From an uncultured Latescibacterota bacterium (GTDB taxonomy: Bacteria; Latescibacterota; UBA2968; UBA8231): a stretch of 64,000 nucleotides of DNA. Positions 34,956 to 43,123 of the stretch are shown here, one piece after another; the first letter of the stretch is position 1, and each line of letters opens with the position of its first letter. The position numbers and the translations under genes were made by a program. The notes under the pieces were generated by a model, which was not told the origin of the DNA, did no database searches, and was given only the letters and a program-made list of their open reading frames with translations. The stretch lies in assembly GCA_958295495.1 (NCBI GenBank), contig OY282352.1, positions 496,001 to 560,000 on the forward strand, in the 5' to 3' direction.

Positions 34956-37112
34956 CTACGGCAGCTTGGTCGTCTTTTTGGCTTCCACCCGCCCGTCGAT
35001 TTCGACCTTGTAAATATACACCCCAGCGGCCACCGCCTTGCCCCTCTCGTCGCGGCCATCCCACACAAACCGATGCGGCCCCGCCCGCAACGACCCGTCC
35101 CACAACTGCCGCACCCGACGACCCAACACATCGTACACCGTCAGCGACACCCCCGCCGCGTCCTTTGCCAACTCAAGGGGGATCACCACCGCCGGATTGA
35201 ACGGATTGGGATAGCTGTCGCCCAGCCGATGCTGCGCCGGCCGCGCTGCCGCTGGCGTCTGCACGGCCGTCGCCGGCGCACCCAGCGAACTTTTGAGGAC
35301 ATGCACCCCACCCGAGATCGGATCTAACACCACCAAGTCGAGATCGCCATCGCCATCCATATCCCCGGACAGCACTTGGGTCCCACTGCCGGCCAGCCGA
35401 TGCCGCTCCCCTGCTTGGGTGGGATTGACACGCCCACCCCATTCGACAAACACCCCTAAGCCCGAAGCGCGATCCCCGCCGATAAACACCCAATCCTCAA
35501 CCCCATCGGCGTTGAGATCGCGCATCAGCACCGGCGAGCGCAGAAACAGCCGATCATCATACAGCACCGCCGCTTCTACGCCGCCGGCACTCTTGCTCTG
35601 CAAAGCCAGCCCTTTGAGACCTTCGATTTGATCCCTTATGAACCTCGTGAGTAAATCCACCTGCCCATCGCCATCAAAATCGCCCACCCCTAACAGATCC
35701 TTCCATAACAGCCTCTTCCCTTCATCGAATTCAAAGGTCTCTCCTGTCTGCAACTCGTCGTCCAAGGCCCCCACAATCCACGTGTGCGCCCGCCCGGCGA
35801 TCGGCCCCCACAACGCATCGAGGGTCCCATCGCCGGTAAAGTCGCCGATCTGACTAAGCACATGGCGTGCGGCCACCGCCACCTCCTCGGCGGTCCACAC
35901 GCCCTGTTCGACATCCCAGACCTCTAAGATGCTCCCTGCTTCCAACGAAGTCGCTCCGACAAATAATTCGACCGTGCCGTCGCCGTCCCAATCCGCCACA
36001 TCCCCCAGCCATCGATCCTCGATCTGCACGAGCACCTCCACTTGGAGGTCCGCCCCGATAGACCACACTTCTATTATCGACCCAGTAGCGCCGCTTACAT
36101 ACATCGCGATTTCGTCTTGCCCATCGCCGGTCAAGTCAGCCCCCAGCACCTCTAAGAACACCCCGGAAATGGTTATCGCTCCAGTTTCCGCATCGGTACT
36201 AGACTGCCCTGCGTCCGCTACTTCCTCTATGCGCTTCAGTTCCAAGACCCCGTGCCCGTCATTGAGGGCCATCAGCCAGCCCACTTTAGACCCCGACTGA
36301 GCCCTTTGTTCCCAGACCGCAAACAGGTCTAAGGCCCCATCGCCATCCAAATCCGTCAAGACCCCCGTCCCCTCTCGATAAAGTGCGTCCCCGCCCCCTA
36401 TGCCCGGGGCAATCGGATAGAATACCGGCGAAGCAAAAACGCCGACCCCCGCAAAGCCAAAGTATTCTACATACGGCGGAGGCCGTTCCCCTTGTAAGAG
36501 CTCTTCCACGCCGGTCAACTCGATCCAATCAATCTCAAACACCCCGATCCCCTCGCCCGCCGACGGGTCCTCTGCCTCTATATCCAGTAAAAAACTGAGC
36601 CGAATATCTTTTAACAGGCCCTCCCACATCTTCTCGTCCTGATCGGCCAAGGAGATCACCATTTCCTGCCACTCGGTAGTATAGATTATGGGGGATGAGC
36701 GGGTCCTAAACCGGCTTCCAGATGGTGGATCTTCTGGATCCCAACCGGAATACAGGGCGTTGTGCTCATTGGTCCAACTTATCGAAAAAAGGCCGCTCGT
36801 AGGGCGATGATGGACGGTGCGGCAGCGGATGCGGACCCGGTCGAACAGACCCGAATCATACCCGATGGTCGAAGAAATCAATTCGACACTCGGACTGGAG
36901 TAATGGCCTTTGACGACAGCGGGATCGACCGTGATCCGCCACACGCCGTCTTCAACCACCCCTGGAAATTGGTTAAATTCACGCGGACCACCCCGTATAG
37001 AGGTTTCTTTGGCAGACCACCCTTGCGTCGTCCCATCGTCGAAATCCCACCGGATCGCCGTGGCGGGACCGCTCCACAGCACAAGGCCTGCAACAACGGC
37101 AAACTTCAACAT
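34956..37112 (-). CDS. Secreted propeller protein, subfamily C
   Basis: 718 aa; GGAGGTG before ATG 37112; signal peptide MLKFAVVAGLVLWSGPATA. The most divergent of subfamily C: blade 1 has DLDGDGALDLF, and an extra loop of ~20 residues (DAETGAITISGVF region) precedes blade 2. Sorting domain ERGKAVAAG...TTKLP. First propeller gene after the regulator and its promoter. Confidence 0.88.
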   Translation of the reverse strand: MLKFAVVAGLVLWSGPATAIRWDFDDGTTQGWSAKETSIRGGPREFNQFPGVVEDGVWRITVDPAVVKGHYSSPSVELISSTIGYDSGLFDRVRIRCRTVHHRPTSGLFSISWTNEHNALYSGWDPEDPPSGSRFRTRSSPIIYTTEWQEMVISLADQDEKMWEGLLKDIRLSFLLDIEAEDPSAGEGIGVFEIDWIELTGVEELLQGERPPPYVEYFGFAGVGVFASPVFYPIAPGIGGGDALYREGTGVLTDLDGDGALDLFAVWEQRAQSGSKVGWLMALNDGHGVLELKRIEEVADAGQSSTDAETGAITISGVFLEVLGADLTGDGQDEIAMYVSGATGSIIEVWSIGADLQVEVLVQIEDRWLGDVADWDGDGTVELFVGATSLEAGSILEVWDVEQGVWTAEEVAVAARHVLSQIGDFTGDGTLDALWGPIAGRAHTWIVGALDDELQTGETFEFDEGKRLLWKDLLGVGDFDGDGQVDLLTRFIRDQIEGLKGLALQSKSAGGVEAAVLYDDRLFLRSPVLMRDLNADGVEDWVFIGGDRASGLGVFVEWGGRVNPTQAGERHRLAGSGTQVLSGDMDGDGDLDLVVLDPISGGVHVLKSSLGAPATAVQTPAAARPAQHRLGDSYPNPFNPAVVIPLELAKDAAGVSLTVYDVLGRRVRQLWDGSLRAGPHRFVWDGRDERGKAVAAGVYIYKVEIDGRVEAKKTTKLP

Positions 37113-37144
37113 GCTATCACCTCCATAAGTACAGAGAGAAAAGG

Positions 37145-37179
37145 GGGTCCGACTCAGGCACAGCTACTGAGCCGGACCC
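37145..37179 (-). promoter_or_regulatory. Attenuator-like hairpin
   Basis: 13-bp stem (37167-37179 with 37145-37157). Its one non-Watson-Crick pair is a G-U on the minus-strand RNA but a mismatch on the plus strand, which fits function in the leftward transcript. CCTTTTCTC follows. Confidence 0.6.
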
Positions 37180-37237
37180 TTCAGCTTCTTAGCCTAAGCA
37201 ACGGCCCTACAGCTATTGGTCTATAGCTGAGGTTGTT

Positions 37238-37519
37238 TTAGGCCGTGCAGTAGCAACTCAATCTATCAAAATCAAAGCTGCAGTTCCTGTACTCTTTAAT
37301 TAGGCAGCACCGAATCGGCTCGTCCGCGTTCTTCTCCGCGCAGTCAAAATTGTACTCACAGTCGAGATAAGTGCGACCGCACTCCTCGGCTTGGGCTTCC
37401 TTGGCCCCGAGCAGGATGGCGACCCCTACGAGGGCGCTGATGACCCACCCCAGCCCCAACCCCTGCCGAGCCGGCACCAACCCGCTCGACGACGTGAAGA
37501 ATTCCCGCAAGCTCTGCAT
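37238..37519 (-). CDS. Cys-rich secreted peptide precursor, eight-Cys type
   Basis: 93 aa from ATG 37519 (TAGGAGAAGAG upstream). MQSLREFFTSSSGLVPARQG, hydrophobic segment WVISALVGVAILLG, cleavage site AKEAQA before EEC. Eight Cys in the core (EECG, LDCEY, FDCAE, RCCL, NCSF, SCYCTA), no Trp. The core shares almost nothing with the 34634 core beyond Cys and the final Ala, although the signals are almost identical. First gene after the regulator-proximal sigma-54 promoter. Confidence 0.75.
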   Translation of the reverse strand: MQSLREFFTSSSGLVPARQGLGLGWVISALVGVAILLGAKEAQAEECGRTYLDCEYNFDCAEKNADEPIRCCLIKEYRNCSFDFDRLSCYCTA

Positions 37520-37653
37520 GATTCTCTTCTCCTAAGTAAGTCCAGCACATCCGCGACCCACTGCCGCTACGCGACTGGAAGTGAGCGTTGAAAAACGACC
37601 GAGACGAGTTCGTATCCCCTCCTTTCTTTCTCATTGGCCTCGGCTCTACGGAA

Positions 37654-37669
37654 TGCAAGTTGCGTACCA
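37654..37669 (-). promoter_or_regulatory. Sigma-54 promoter
   Basis: Minus strand TGGTAC-GCAAC-TTGCA, GG-N10-GC, 135 bases before the peptide gene at 37519. Confidence 0.78.
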
Positions 37670-37685
37670 AAAAGCAGGACACGCA

Positions 37686-37718
37686 CAAAAAAATCCTTTA
37701 GGATTACCCTAAAGGATT
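37686..37718 (-). terminator. Intrinsic terminator of the regulator gene
   Basis: 11-bp stem AATCCTTTAGG/CCTAAAGGATT with a T-run, about 190 bases after the regulator's stop. Confidence 0.87.
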
Positions 37719-37800
37719 GAAAATATAGAAGTTATAAAAATGTTATTTTTCTTTTATAGGCTTTGCATTCGCTCTGGGTTCAATGGGGGAATATGTTTTT

Positions 37801-37856
37801 TCGTATTTAATACGACTTTTTTCGTATTTAATACGACTTTATACGACTTTATACGA
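37801..37856 (-). promoter_or_regulatory. Probable upstream activator sites
   Basis: Two perfect TCGTATTTAATACGA palindromes (37801-37815, 37822-37836) and two TATACGA half-sites (37840, 37850), 130-190 bp upstream of the sigma-54 promoter and directly after the activator gene. Confidence 0.6.
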
Positions 37857-37904
37857 CTTTTCATCCACGGCGCGGGCGTCGGTGGGCCGCGCTTTCTTGC
37901 CCCG

Positions 37905-40900
37905 TTAAGACGATTTCTTAGGTCGTTGCAACCCGTACACGCGCATGCGGGAACGCAGCCGCTCCGGGTTCATGCCCAACAACTTGGCCGCACCCCGCTC
38001 GCCATAGAGCCGCCAGTTCGTGGCTTGGAGTGCCGCCACAATCTGCTGCTTTTCGTCCATGACTTCGGCCGGCACCGCTTCGTCCGCATTCCCGGTTGGT
38101 CGTTCGGCCGGCGAGGGGGCCTTGGTTTCGTCCCCATCCCCGGCGGGCGGCGCAACCGACGACAACGGCACATCCTCTACCCGCACCACGCCACCCCTGC
38201 ACAGCAAGACAGCGCGTCGGATCAGATGCTCCAGCTCGCGCACGTTCCCCGGCCAAGAGTACGCCTGCAAGTACTCGACCACCCCATCGTTGAGGGTCGG
38301 CACCGGCCGCTTTAGATCGCGGGCGAACCGCTTAACAAAATGCGCTGTCAAAACCGGTATATCCTCTTGCCGCTGCCGCAGGGGTGGTAGCTCTAAGGTT
38401 AAGCCGTCCAGACGGTAGAACAGGTCTTCGCGGAACGTGCCCTTCTCAATGGCCTGCTGCAGGTCGTGGTTGGTCGCGGCCACCACCCGCACATCCACTT
38501 TTACAGGCCGCTGGCCACCGACGCGGGTCAAGGTATTCTCCTCTAAGATGTGCAGCAGCACCCGCTGGGCTTCTAACGGCAAATCGCCGACTTCGTCGAG
38601 AAAGAGGGTGCCGCCATTGGCCAGTTCAAAGCGCCCGAGTTGGCGAGTGTTTGCGCCGGTAAAGGCCCCTTTCTCGTGGCCGAACAGCTCGCTCTCGACC
38701 AACCCGGGGGGCAGCGCCCCACAATTGACTTGGATAAAGGGCTGCTGGTGGCGGGTGCTTGTTTCGTGGAGGGTCTGCGCGAGCAAGCCCTTGCCCGTGC
38801 CGGTCTCGCCCAACACCAGCACATTCAGATCGGTCCCGGCGACTTGGGAGGCTTCTTTCATTACCTGTTGCATGGACTGACTGCGGCTCGGCACAACAGG
38901 GTCGGAAGCCCGCAGGGTCTTTTCAAAGACGCGGAGGCGTTCGGTTGGGATGTCCGGGAGGATGTGGATGTCTAAGCCGGCCACCTCGGACCTCAGACTA
39001 TCGCGGTCTATGGTCTGTACCTCAAAGCGGTAGTCACCCACCGGCAAGGCGGGATACGCGACCACATCAGCGGCGGTGAATGCGCTCCACTGTTCGGCCG
39101 GACCGCGGCCTAACAAGCGGTGCCTGTAGAGCATCTGCCCCGCGCCGGTGCGGAAGCTGATGCCTTGGAAGTGAATGCGGATTTCCGGGGTGTCCTCTGG
39201 GCAGGATACGGCGTCGGGCGCGACCAAGAGGCTGCCGGCCATCACCTCGCGGATCACTAAGCGCGGCGGCGTGGCACCCGGCTGATAGGCGACCAGCCCG
39301 GCCCGCGTCCCAAACCACAGCCGGCCATCGCGGTCGCACAGGACCGCCTCGACGATGTTGCTGAGCGCAGACGGCCCCAAGCGGATGCTTTGGAAGGTCT
39401 CGCCATCGTAGCGGAGTACGCCCCCGCCACTGGTCCCAATCCAAACGTGGCCCTGCGGGTCGGCTGCCAGCGCCAAGATGCCGTTGGCCGGCAGCCCGAA
39501 CCGATCGGCGGTAAAGTGGCGCACCTGCCCCGACGAGCGATCGAGGACGAAAAGCCCCTTGGCCGTGCCGATCCACAAGGAGTTTTGGTGCTCCCACAAG
39601 ACATTTACGTAGGCGATGGTCTCGGCCTCGGCCATCTCCACCGGGCGAAACTGACCCGCCTCGTACCAGTACAGCGCCGGTACTCTACCGAAGAACCCAA
39701 TCCAGAAGACCCCGTTTTGGTCTTGCAGCAGGGCGCGACACTCGTCGCCTTCCCACTCGTCAAAGGGGGTGAAGCGATTGGCCTCTATCCAGCCGAAGCG
39801 GCCCCGAAGCGTACCAATCCACATCCGCCCTTGCCGGTCTTCGCACAGCCCGGTGACTTTTTCAGCGTGGGTTTCTTCGGCCACCGCAATCGCGTGGGGC
39901 GTCTGTCCTTCCCACTGGTACACCCGACCCGCGTCCCCACCGCTCCAGACCTGCCCCTCTTTGTCCACCCCCAGTGCCGAAACGGTTTCATTCGTATCGA
40001 GCGGACGGATGTGGCCGTCTTCCATGCAGGCCATGCCCCCCATCGTGCCGATCCACATCTGCCCCTCATGGTCTTCTTCCAAGTGGCAAACCTCGTGGTC
40101 GGGCAGGCCATCGGCTTCGGTGTAGTACCGGATGCTGATCGGGTCGCAAAAGATCAGCCCGCCCCCCCAAAGCCCGATCCAAACATTCCCCTCGCGATCC
40201 TCGTATGTCAGGCGCGTACCCGAAAAGTCCACATCCGGCAGGGAGAGGGAAAAATGCTGCCACTCTTGACCATTGTGTACCACCACCCCTCGGTGTGCCA
40301 GCCAGATATGGCCCCTCTCGTCAGCCCGCACGTGCCGCACCCCGTTCTGCGCCCCCCGCTCGGCCTTATGGTCCAGATGGATGAATGCGAACTGCTCGTC
40401 TCGCGGATCGTAGCGGCCAATAAAGGTTTCGGGAGTCGTGTACAGGAAGGCGATCCACAGATGGCCGGAAGAGGTTTGGGCGAATTTCCAAGGATGTTGA
40501 ATCGCCCCCTCGTCCATACCCATCTGCCGCCCATCCAAGCTGACGATGCCTCGCTTCCACGTCGCCAGCCAGGTGGTGCCGCCCGCGTCGGTGGCCAGAT
40601 CGTACACCCGCCCCAACGGTTGGCCGCCCACGTCGGTTATGCATTTTATACAGCGGCCCTCGGCAAACCACGCCACGCCCGCGCCGGTCAGGGCCAGCAC
40701 CGAGCCATCCGGCTGGGCTTGCAGGCCCAAAATCTCGTTGGAAGGCAAGCCGTGCTCAGTGGTGTACACCTGAAAGCCGCGCCCGTCGTAGGCGGCAATC
40801 CCCCCGCCGAATGTGCCGAACAGCAGCCGCCCGTCGGCCTCCTCGGCAATGGCCATGACCGTCAGATTGGGCAGACCGTCTGTGAGGCCAAAGCGATCGA

Positions 40901-41057
40901 AACGCGCGCTGTCGAACCGGCTGACGCCGCCGTCGGCCGTGGCAATCCACAGGAACCCTTGGCGGTCTTGGTAGAGGTCTTCAATGTACATCCCGCCCAG
41001 CCCATCGAAGACGGTGTACTGGCTGCTTGACACGTTCTCAAAGGATCGGTCGCTCAT
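37905..41057 (-). CDS. One-component sigma-54 activator with two-component-regulator propeller sensor
   Basis: 1050 aa; AAGGA before ATG 41057. Residues ~10-590 are repeated Reg_prop units (LWIATADGGVSRFD, MWIGTMGG, VWIGTSGGGVLRYDG) forming one or two propellers; ~620-700 is a Y_Y_Y-type sandwich. An AAA+ sigma-54 activator domain follows with Walker A GETGTGKG (750-757), GAFTGA (797-802), Walker B TLFLDEVGDLP and the R-finger region WPGNVREL. The C-terminal ~45 residues form a Fis-type DNA-binding helix-turn-helix (GAAKLLGMNPERLRSRM). There is no membrane helix, receiver or kinase domain, so sensing is probably direct and cytoplasmic. The conserved GAFTGA loop and the adjacent sigma-54 promoters make it the likely regulator of the peptide/propeller genes. 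The ligand is unknown. Confidence 0.9.
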   Translation of the reverse strand: MSDRSFENVSSSQYTVFDGLGGMYIEDLYQDRQGFLWIATADGGVSRFDSARFDRFGLTDGLPNLTVMAIAEEADGRLLFGTFGGGIAAYDGRGFQVYTTEHGLPSNEILGLQAQPDGSVLALTGAGVAWFAEGRCIKCITDVGGQPLGRVYDLATDAGGTTWLATWKRGIVSLDGRQMGMDEGAIQHPWKFAQTSSGHLWIAFLYTTPETFIGRYDPRDEQFAFIHLDHKAERGAQNGVRHVRADERGHIWLAHRGVVVHNGQEWQHFSLSLPDVDFSGTRLTYEDREGNVWIGLWGGGLIFCDPISIRYYTEADGLPDHEVCHLEEDHEGQMWIGTMGGMACMEDGHIRPLDTNETVSALGVDKEGQVWSGGDAGRVYQWEGQTPHAIAVAEETHAEKVTGLCEDRQGRMWIGTLRGRFGWIEANRFTPFDEWEGDECRALLQDQNGVFWIGFFGRVPALYWYEAGQFRPVEMAEAETIAYVNVLWEHQNSLWIGTAKGLFVLDRSSGQVRHFTADRFGLPANGILALAADPQGHVWIGTSGGGVLRYDGETFQSIRLGPSALSNIVEAVLCDRDGRLWFGTRAGLVAYQPGATPPRLVIREVMAGSLLVAPDAVSCPEDTPEIRIHFQGISFRTGAGQMLYRHRLLGRGPAEQWSAFTAADVVAYPALPVGDYRFEVQTIDRDSLRSEVAGLDIHILPDIPTERLRVFEKTLRASDPVVPSRSQSMQQVMKEASQVAGTDLNVLVLGETGTGKGLLAQTLHETSTRHQQPFIQVNCGALPPGLVESELFGHEKGAFTGANTRQLGRFELANGGTLFLDEVGDLPLEAQRVLLHILEENTLTRVGGQRPVKVDVRVVAATNHDLQQAIEKGTFREDLFYRLDGLTLELPPLRQRQEDIPVLTAHFVKRFARDLKRPVPTLNDGVVEYLQAYSWPGNVRELEHLIRRAVLLCRGGVVRVEDVPLSSVAPPAGDGDETKAPSPAERPTGNADEAVPAEVMDEKQQIVAALQATNWRLYGERGAAKLLGMNPERLRSRMRVYGLQRPKKSS

Positions 41058-41347
41058 GTTCGTCCTTGCGGCATTTGGGTGCGTTGGGCAGTCGGGGATA
41101 ATGATCGTTATTCCCGACTAGACGCACAAGGAGCACCAACGCCTGAACGGCGCGTAACATCAATAACTGACGTTACGCAGTTCATCCTTTTCAGTTATCT
41201 TTCCGGTATGGACCAACAATTCCTAATGACGACATCTTCCAAGACTTGCATGAGCAGTTAGCCCAAGCGATCGGCGGGAAATTAGTAACGTCCGACAACA
41301 ACGAATTGCTATTCCAAGAGAAGGACACCGGCTGACAGCATAGAGCC
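41058..41347. other. Divergent intergenic region
   Basis: It separates the regulator from the rightward genes. It contains CGTAAC/GTTACG as a short inverted repeat near 41154-41178 and, ending at the TGA at 41335, an open stretch of about 54 codons with no start (reading ...DIFQDLHEQLAQAIGGK...), possibly a gene tail. No promoter was identified. Confidence 0.35.
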
Positions 41348-42355
41348 ATGTTCGATTTCATCTACGCCGAAGAGTCCGTCCGCGACCACCCGCGCACCCG
41401 CGCCCTACTCAACCGCTTCCCCCGCGCTCAGCTAGTCCCCTGCGCCCGCTACGGCGAGGTCTTTAACCGCACGGCGCAAAACTTCCGCCTGCAAAAGCGC
41501 CGCCCCGCGCTCGTCCTCGCCCACAAGGCCGGGCGGCGCGTCCTCCCCGCACCCGACGGCTACGGCATCGGCAGTGAGCGCAATTACTATTTCTCGCACC
41601 TGCTCAACTGCCCCTACGACTGCCGCTACTGCTTCCTCCAGGGCCTGTACCGCTCGGCGCACTTGGTCCTCTTTGTCAACTACGAGGACTTCCAGCACGA
41701 CATTACCGCGCACATTGCGGCGGACGCACCCGATACGCCTTATTTCTTTTCTGGCTACGACTGCGACAGCCTCGCGTTGGAGGGCATTACCCACTTTACA
41801 GCCGACTTCCTCCCCTTCTTTGCCGACCACCCGCAGGCGTACTTTGAGCTGCGCACCAAGAGCGTGCGCATCAAGACCTTGCTCGCCACCGAGCCTCTGC
41901 CCAATTGCGTCGTCGCCTTCAGCATGACCCCGCCGGCCCTTGCCGACCAATTCGAGATCGGTGCGCCGCCAGTCGCCCGGCGCTTGGAGGCCATCGCCGC
42001 CCTTCAGGAACGCGGCTGGCCCATTGGGCTGCGCTTCGATCCGCTGATCTACGACCGCGCCTACGAGGAACGCTACCGCGACCTGTTCGCCCTCGCGTTC
42101 TCCCAAATCCGCCGCGACGGCTTGCACTCGGTCAGCCTCGGCCAGTTCCGCCTGCCGCAGGGCATGTACAAGACCATGCACAAGCTCTACCCGGACGAAA
42201 AGCTCCTCGCTTACGGCTTAGAAGAAAAAGACGGCATGGTCTCCTACCGGCCCGCCTTGGCCAAAAAACTCCACGACTTTTGCGCGAATCAATTGCTCCA
42301 ATACATTCCCGCCGAGCTTTTCTTCCCCTGCCCCTCCACCACCCTACAAGTCTGA
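41348..42355 (+). CDS. Spore photoproduct lyase-like radical SAM protein
   Basis: 335 aa. C88-x3-C92-x2-C95 (NCPYDCRYCFLQG) is the cluster motif of the SplB family, followed by the family's YEDFQ and TKSVRI regions and the C-terminal YKTMHKLYPDEKL segment. Characterised members repair UV spore photoproduct; relatives in non-sporulating bacteria have uncertain substrates. The next gene starts one base after its stop. Confidence 0.85.
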   Translation: MFDFIYAEESVRDHPRTRALLNRFPRAQLVPCARYGEVFNRTAQNFRLQKRRPALVLAHKAGRRVLPAPDGYGIGSERNYYFSHLLNCPYDCRYCFLQGLYRSAHLVLFVNYEDFQHDITAHIAADAPDTPYFFSGYDCDSLALEGITHFTADFLPFFADHPQAYFELRTKSVRIKTLLATEPLPNCVVAFSMTPPALADQFEIGAPPVARRLEAIAALQERGWPIGLRFDPLIYDRAYEERYRDLFALAFSQIRRDGLHSVSLGQFRLPQGMYKTMHKLYPDEKLLAYGLEEKDGMVSYRPALAKKLHDFCANQLLQYIPAELFFPCPSTTLQV

Positions 42356-42356
42356 T

Positions 42357-43067
42357 ATGCACATCTTAGTCACCGGTGCTAGCTCCGGCATTGGCCGCGC
42401 CGTCTGCGAGAAGCTGCTCGCCAGCGGCCATCGCGCCATCGGCATTGCCCGCGACTTAGGCAAATTTCCCTGCGATGACCGTCGCTTCAAAGCGCACACA
42501 ATCGACCTCGCCGACCTCGCCCAACTCCCCGCACACCTACAGACCCTCGTCGCTTCTTACCCGGCCCTCGACGCCTTAGTCCTCAACGCCGGCGTCGGCT
42601 GCTTCGGCAGCCTAGAGCAATTCTCCTACGGCCAAATCCGCGCCCTGATTGACCTCAACTTCACCAGTCACGTCTTCGTGGCCCGCGCCTTCTTGCCCAC
42701 CCTCAAAAAGGCCGGGCGCGGGCACTTGGTCTTTACAGGGTCGGAAGCTGCGCTCGCTGGCACGGCCCAAGGCAGCTTGTACTGCGCGGCCAAATTCGCC
42801 CTGCGCGGCTTCGCCCAAGCCCTGCGCGCCGAGTGCGCCCGCGCCGGCGTCCGCGTCACGTTGGTCAACCCCGGCATGGTCCAGTCGCCCTTTTTCGACG
42901 AATTGGACTTTCGCCCCGGTCCGGCCCCGGACAACTACATCCTGCCAGCCGACGTCGCCGAGGTCATCGTCCAAGCTCTGACAGCACGCGACGGCACGGT
43001 ACTCGACGAAATCAACCTCTCGCCGCAAAAAAAAGTGATCGAGTTTGGCGTACGGAAGAAAAAGTAA
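42357..43067 (+). CDS. Short-chain dehydrogenase/reductase
   Basis: 236 aa. TGASSGIG (6-13) binds NAD(P); NAGVG follows; catalytic Tyr142 and Lys146 (YCAAK) with a Ser ~14 residues before; then NPGMV. Classical SDR of ~240 residues. Substrate unknown. Cotranscribed with the upstream radical SAM gene. Confidence 0.9.
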   Translation: MHILVTGASSGIGRAVCEKLLASGHRAIGIARDLGKFPCDDRRFKAHTIDLADLAQLPAHLQTLVASYPALDALVLNAGVGCFGSLEQFSYGQIRALIDLNFTSHVFVARAFLPTLKKAGRGHLVFTGSEAALAGTAQGSLYCAAKFALRGFAQALRAECARAGVRVTLVNPGMVQSPFFDELDFRPGPAPDNYILPADVAEVIVQALTARDGTVLDEINLSPQKKVIEFGVRKKK

Positions 43068-43123
43068 TAGCCGCTAGCTGCTTGGTGTTTAACCTGTACC
43101 CATCGCCAAGGAACCCGACGGCC

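Noticed and set aside
10857..37519. Peptides as methylamine-dehydrogenase light chains
   Set aside because: The seven-bladed partner and MauD-like thioredoxin are suggestive, but the peptides are too short, Cys spacing differs, and the 37238 core has no Trp to form a quinone cofactor. Kept only as an analogy.
39390..41030. 546-codon plus-strand open frame opposite the regulator
   Set aside because: It is the antisense of the propeller repeats, where low stop frequency comes from GC bias; the minus-strand protein has complete, recognisable domains.
1..41057. Propeller proteins as phage tail fibres or invasins
   Set aside because: No phage structural, integrase or lysis genes. The signal peptides and FlgD-like sorting domains indicate host-encoded secreted proteins.
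41079..41261. 60-aa plus-strand open frame upstream of the radical SAM gene
   Set aside because: No ribosome binding site and no likeness to a family; another frame in the same gap shows a possible gene tail.
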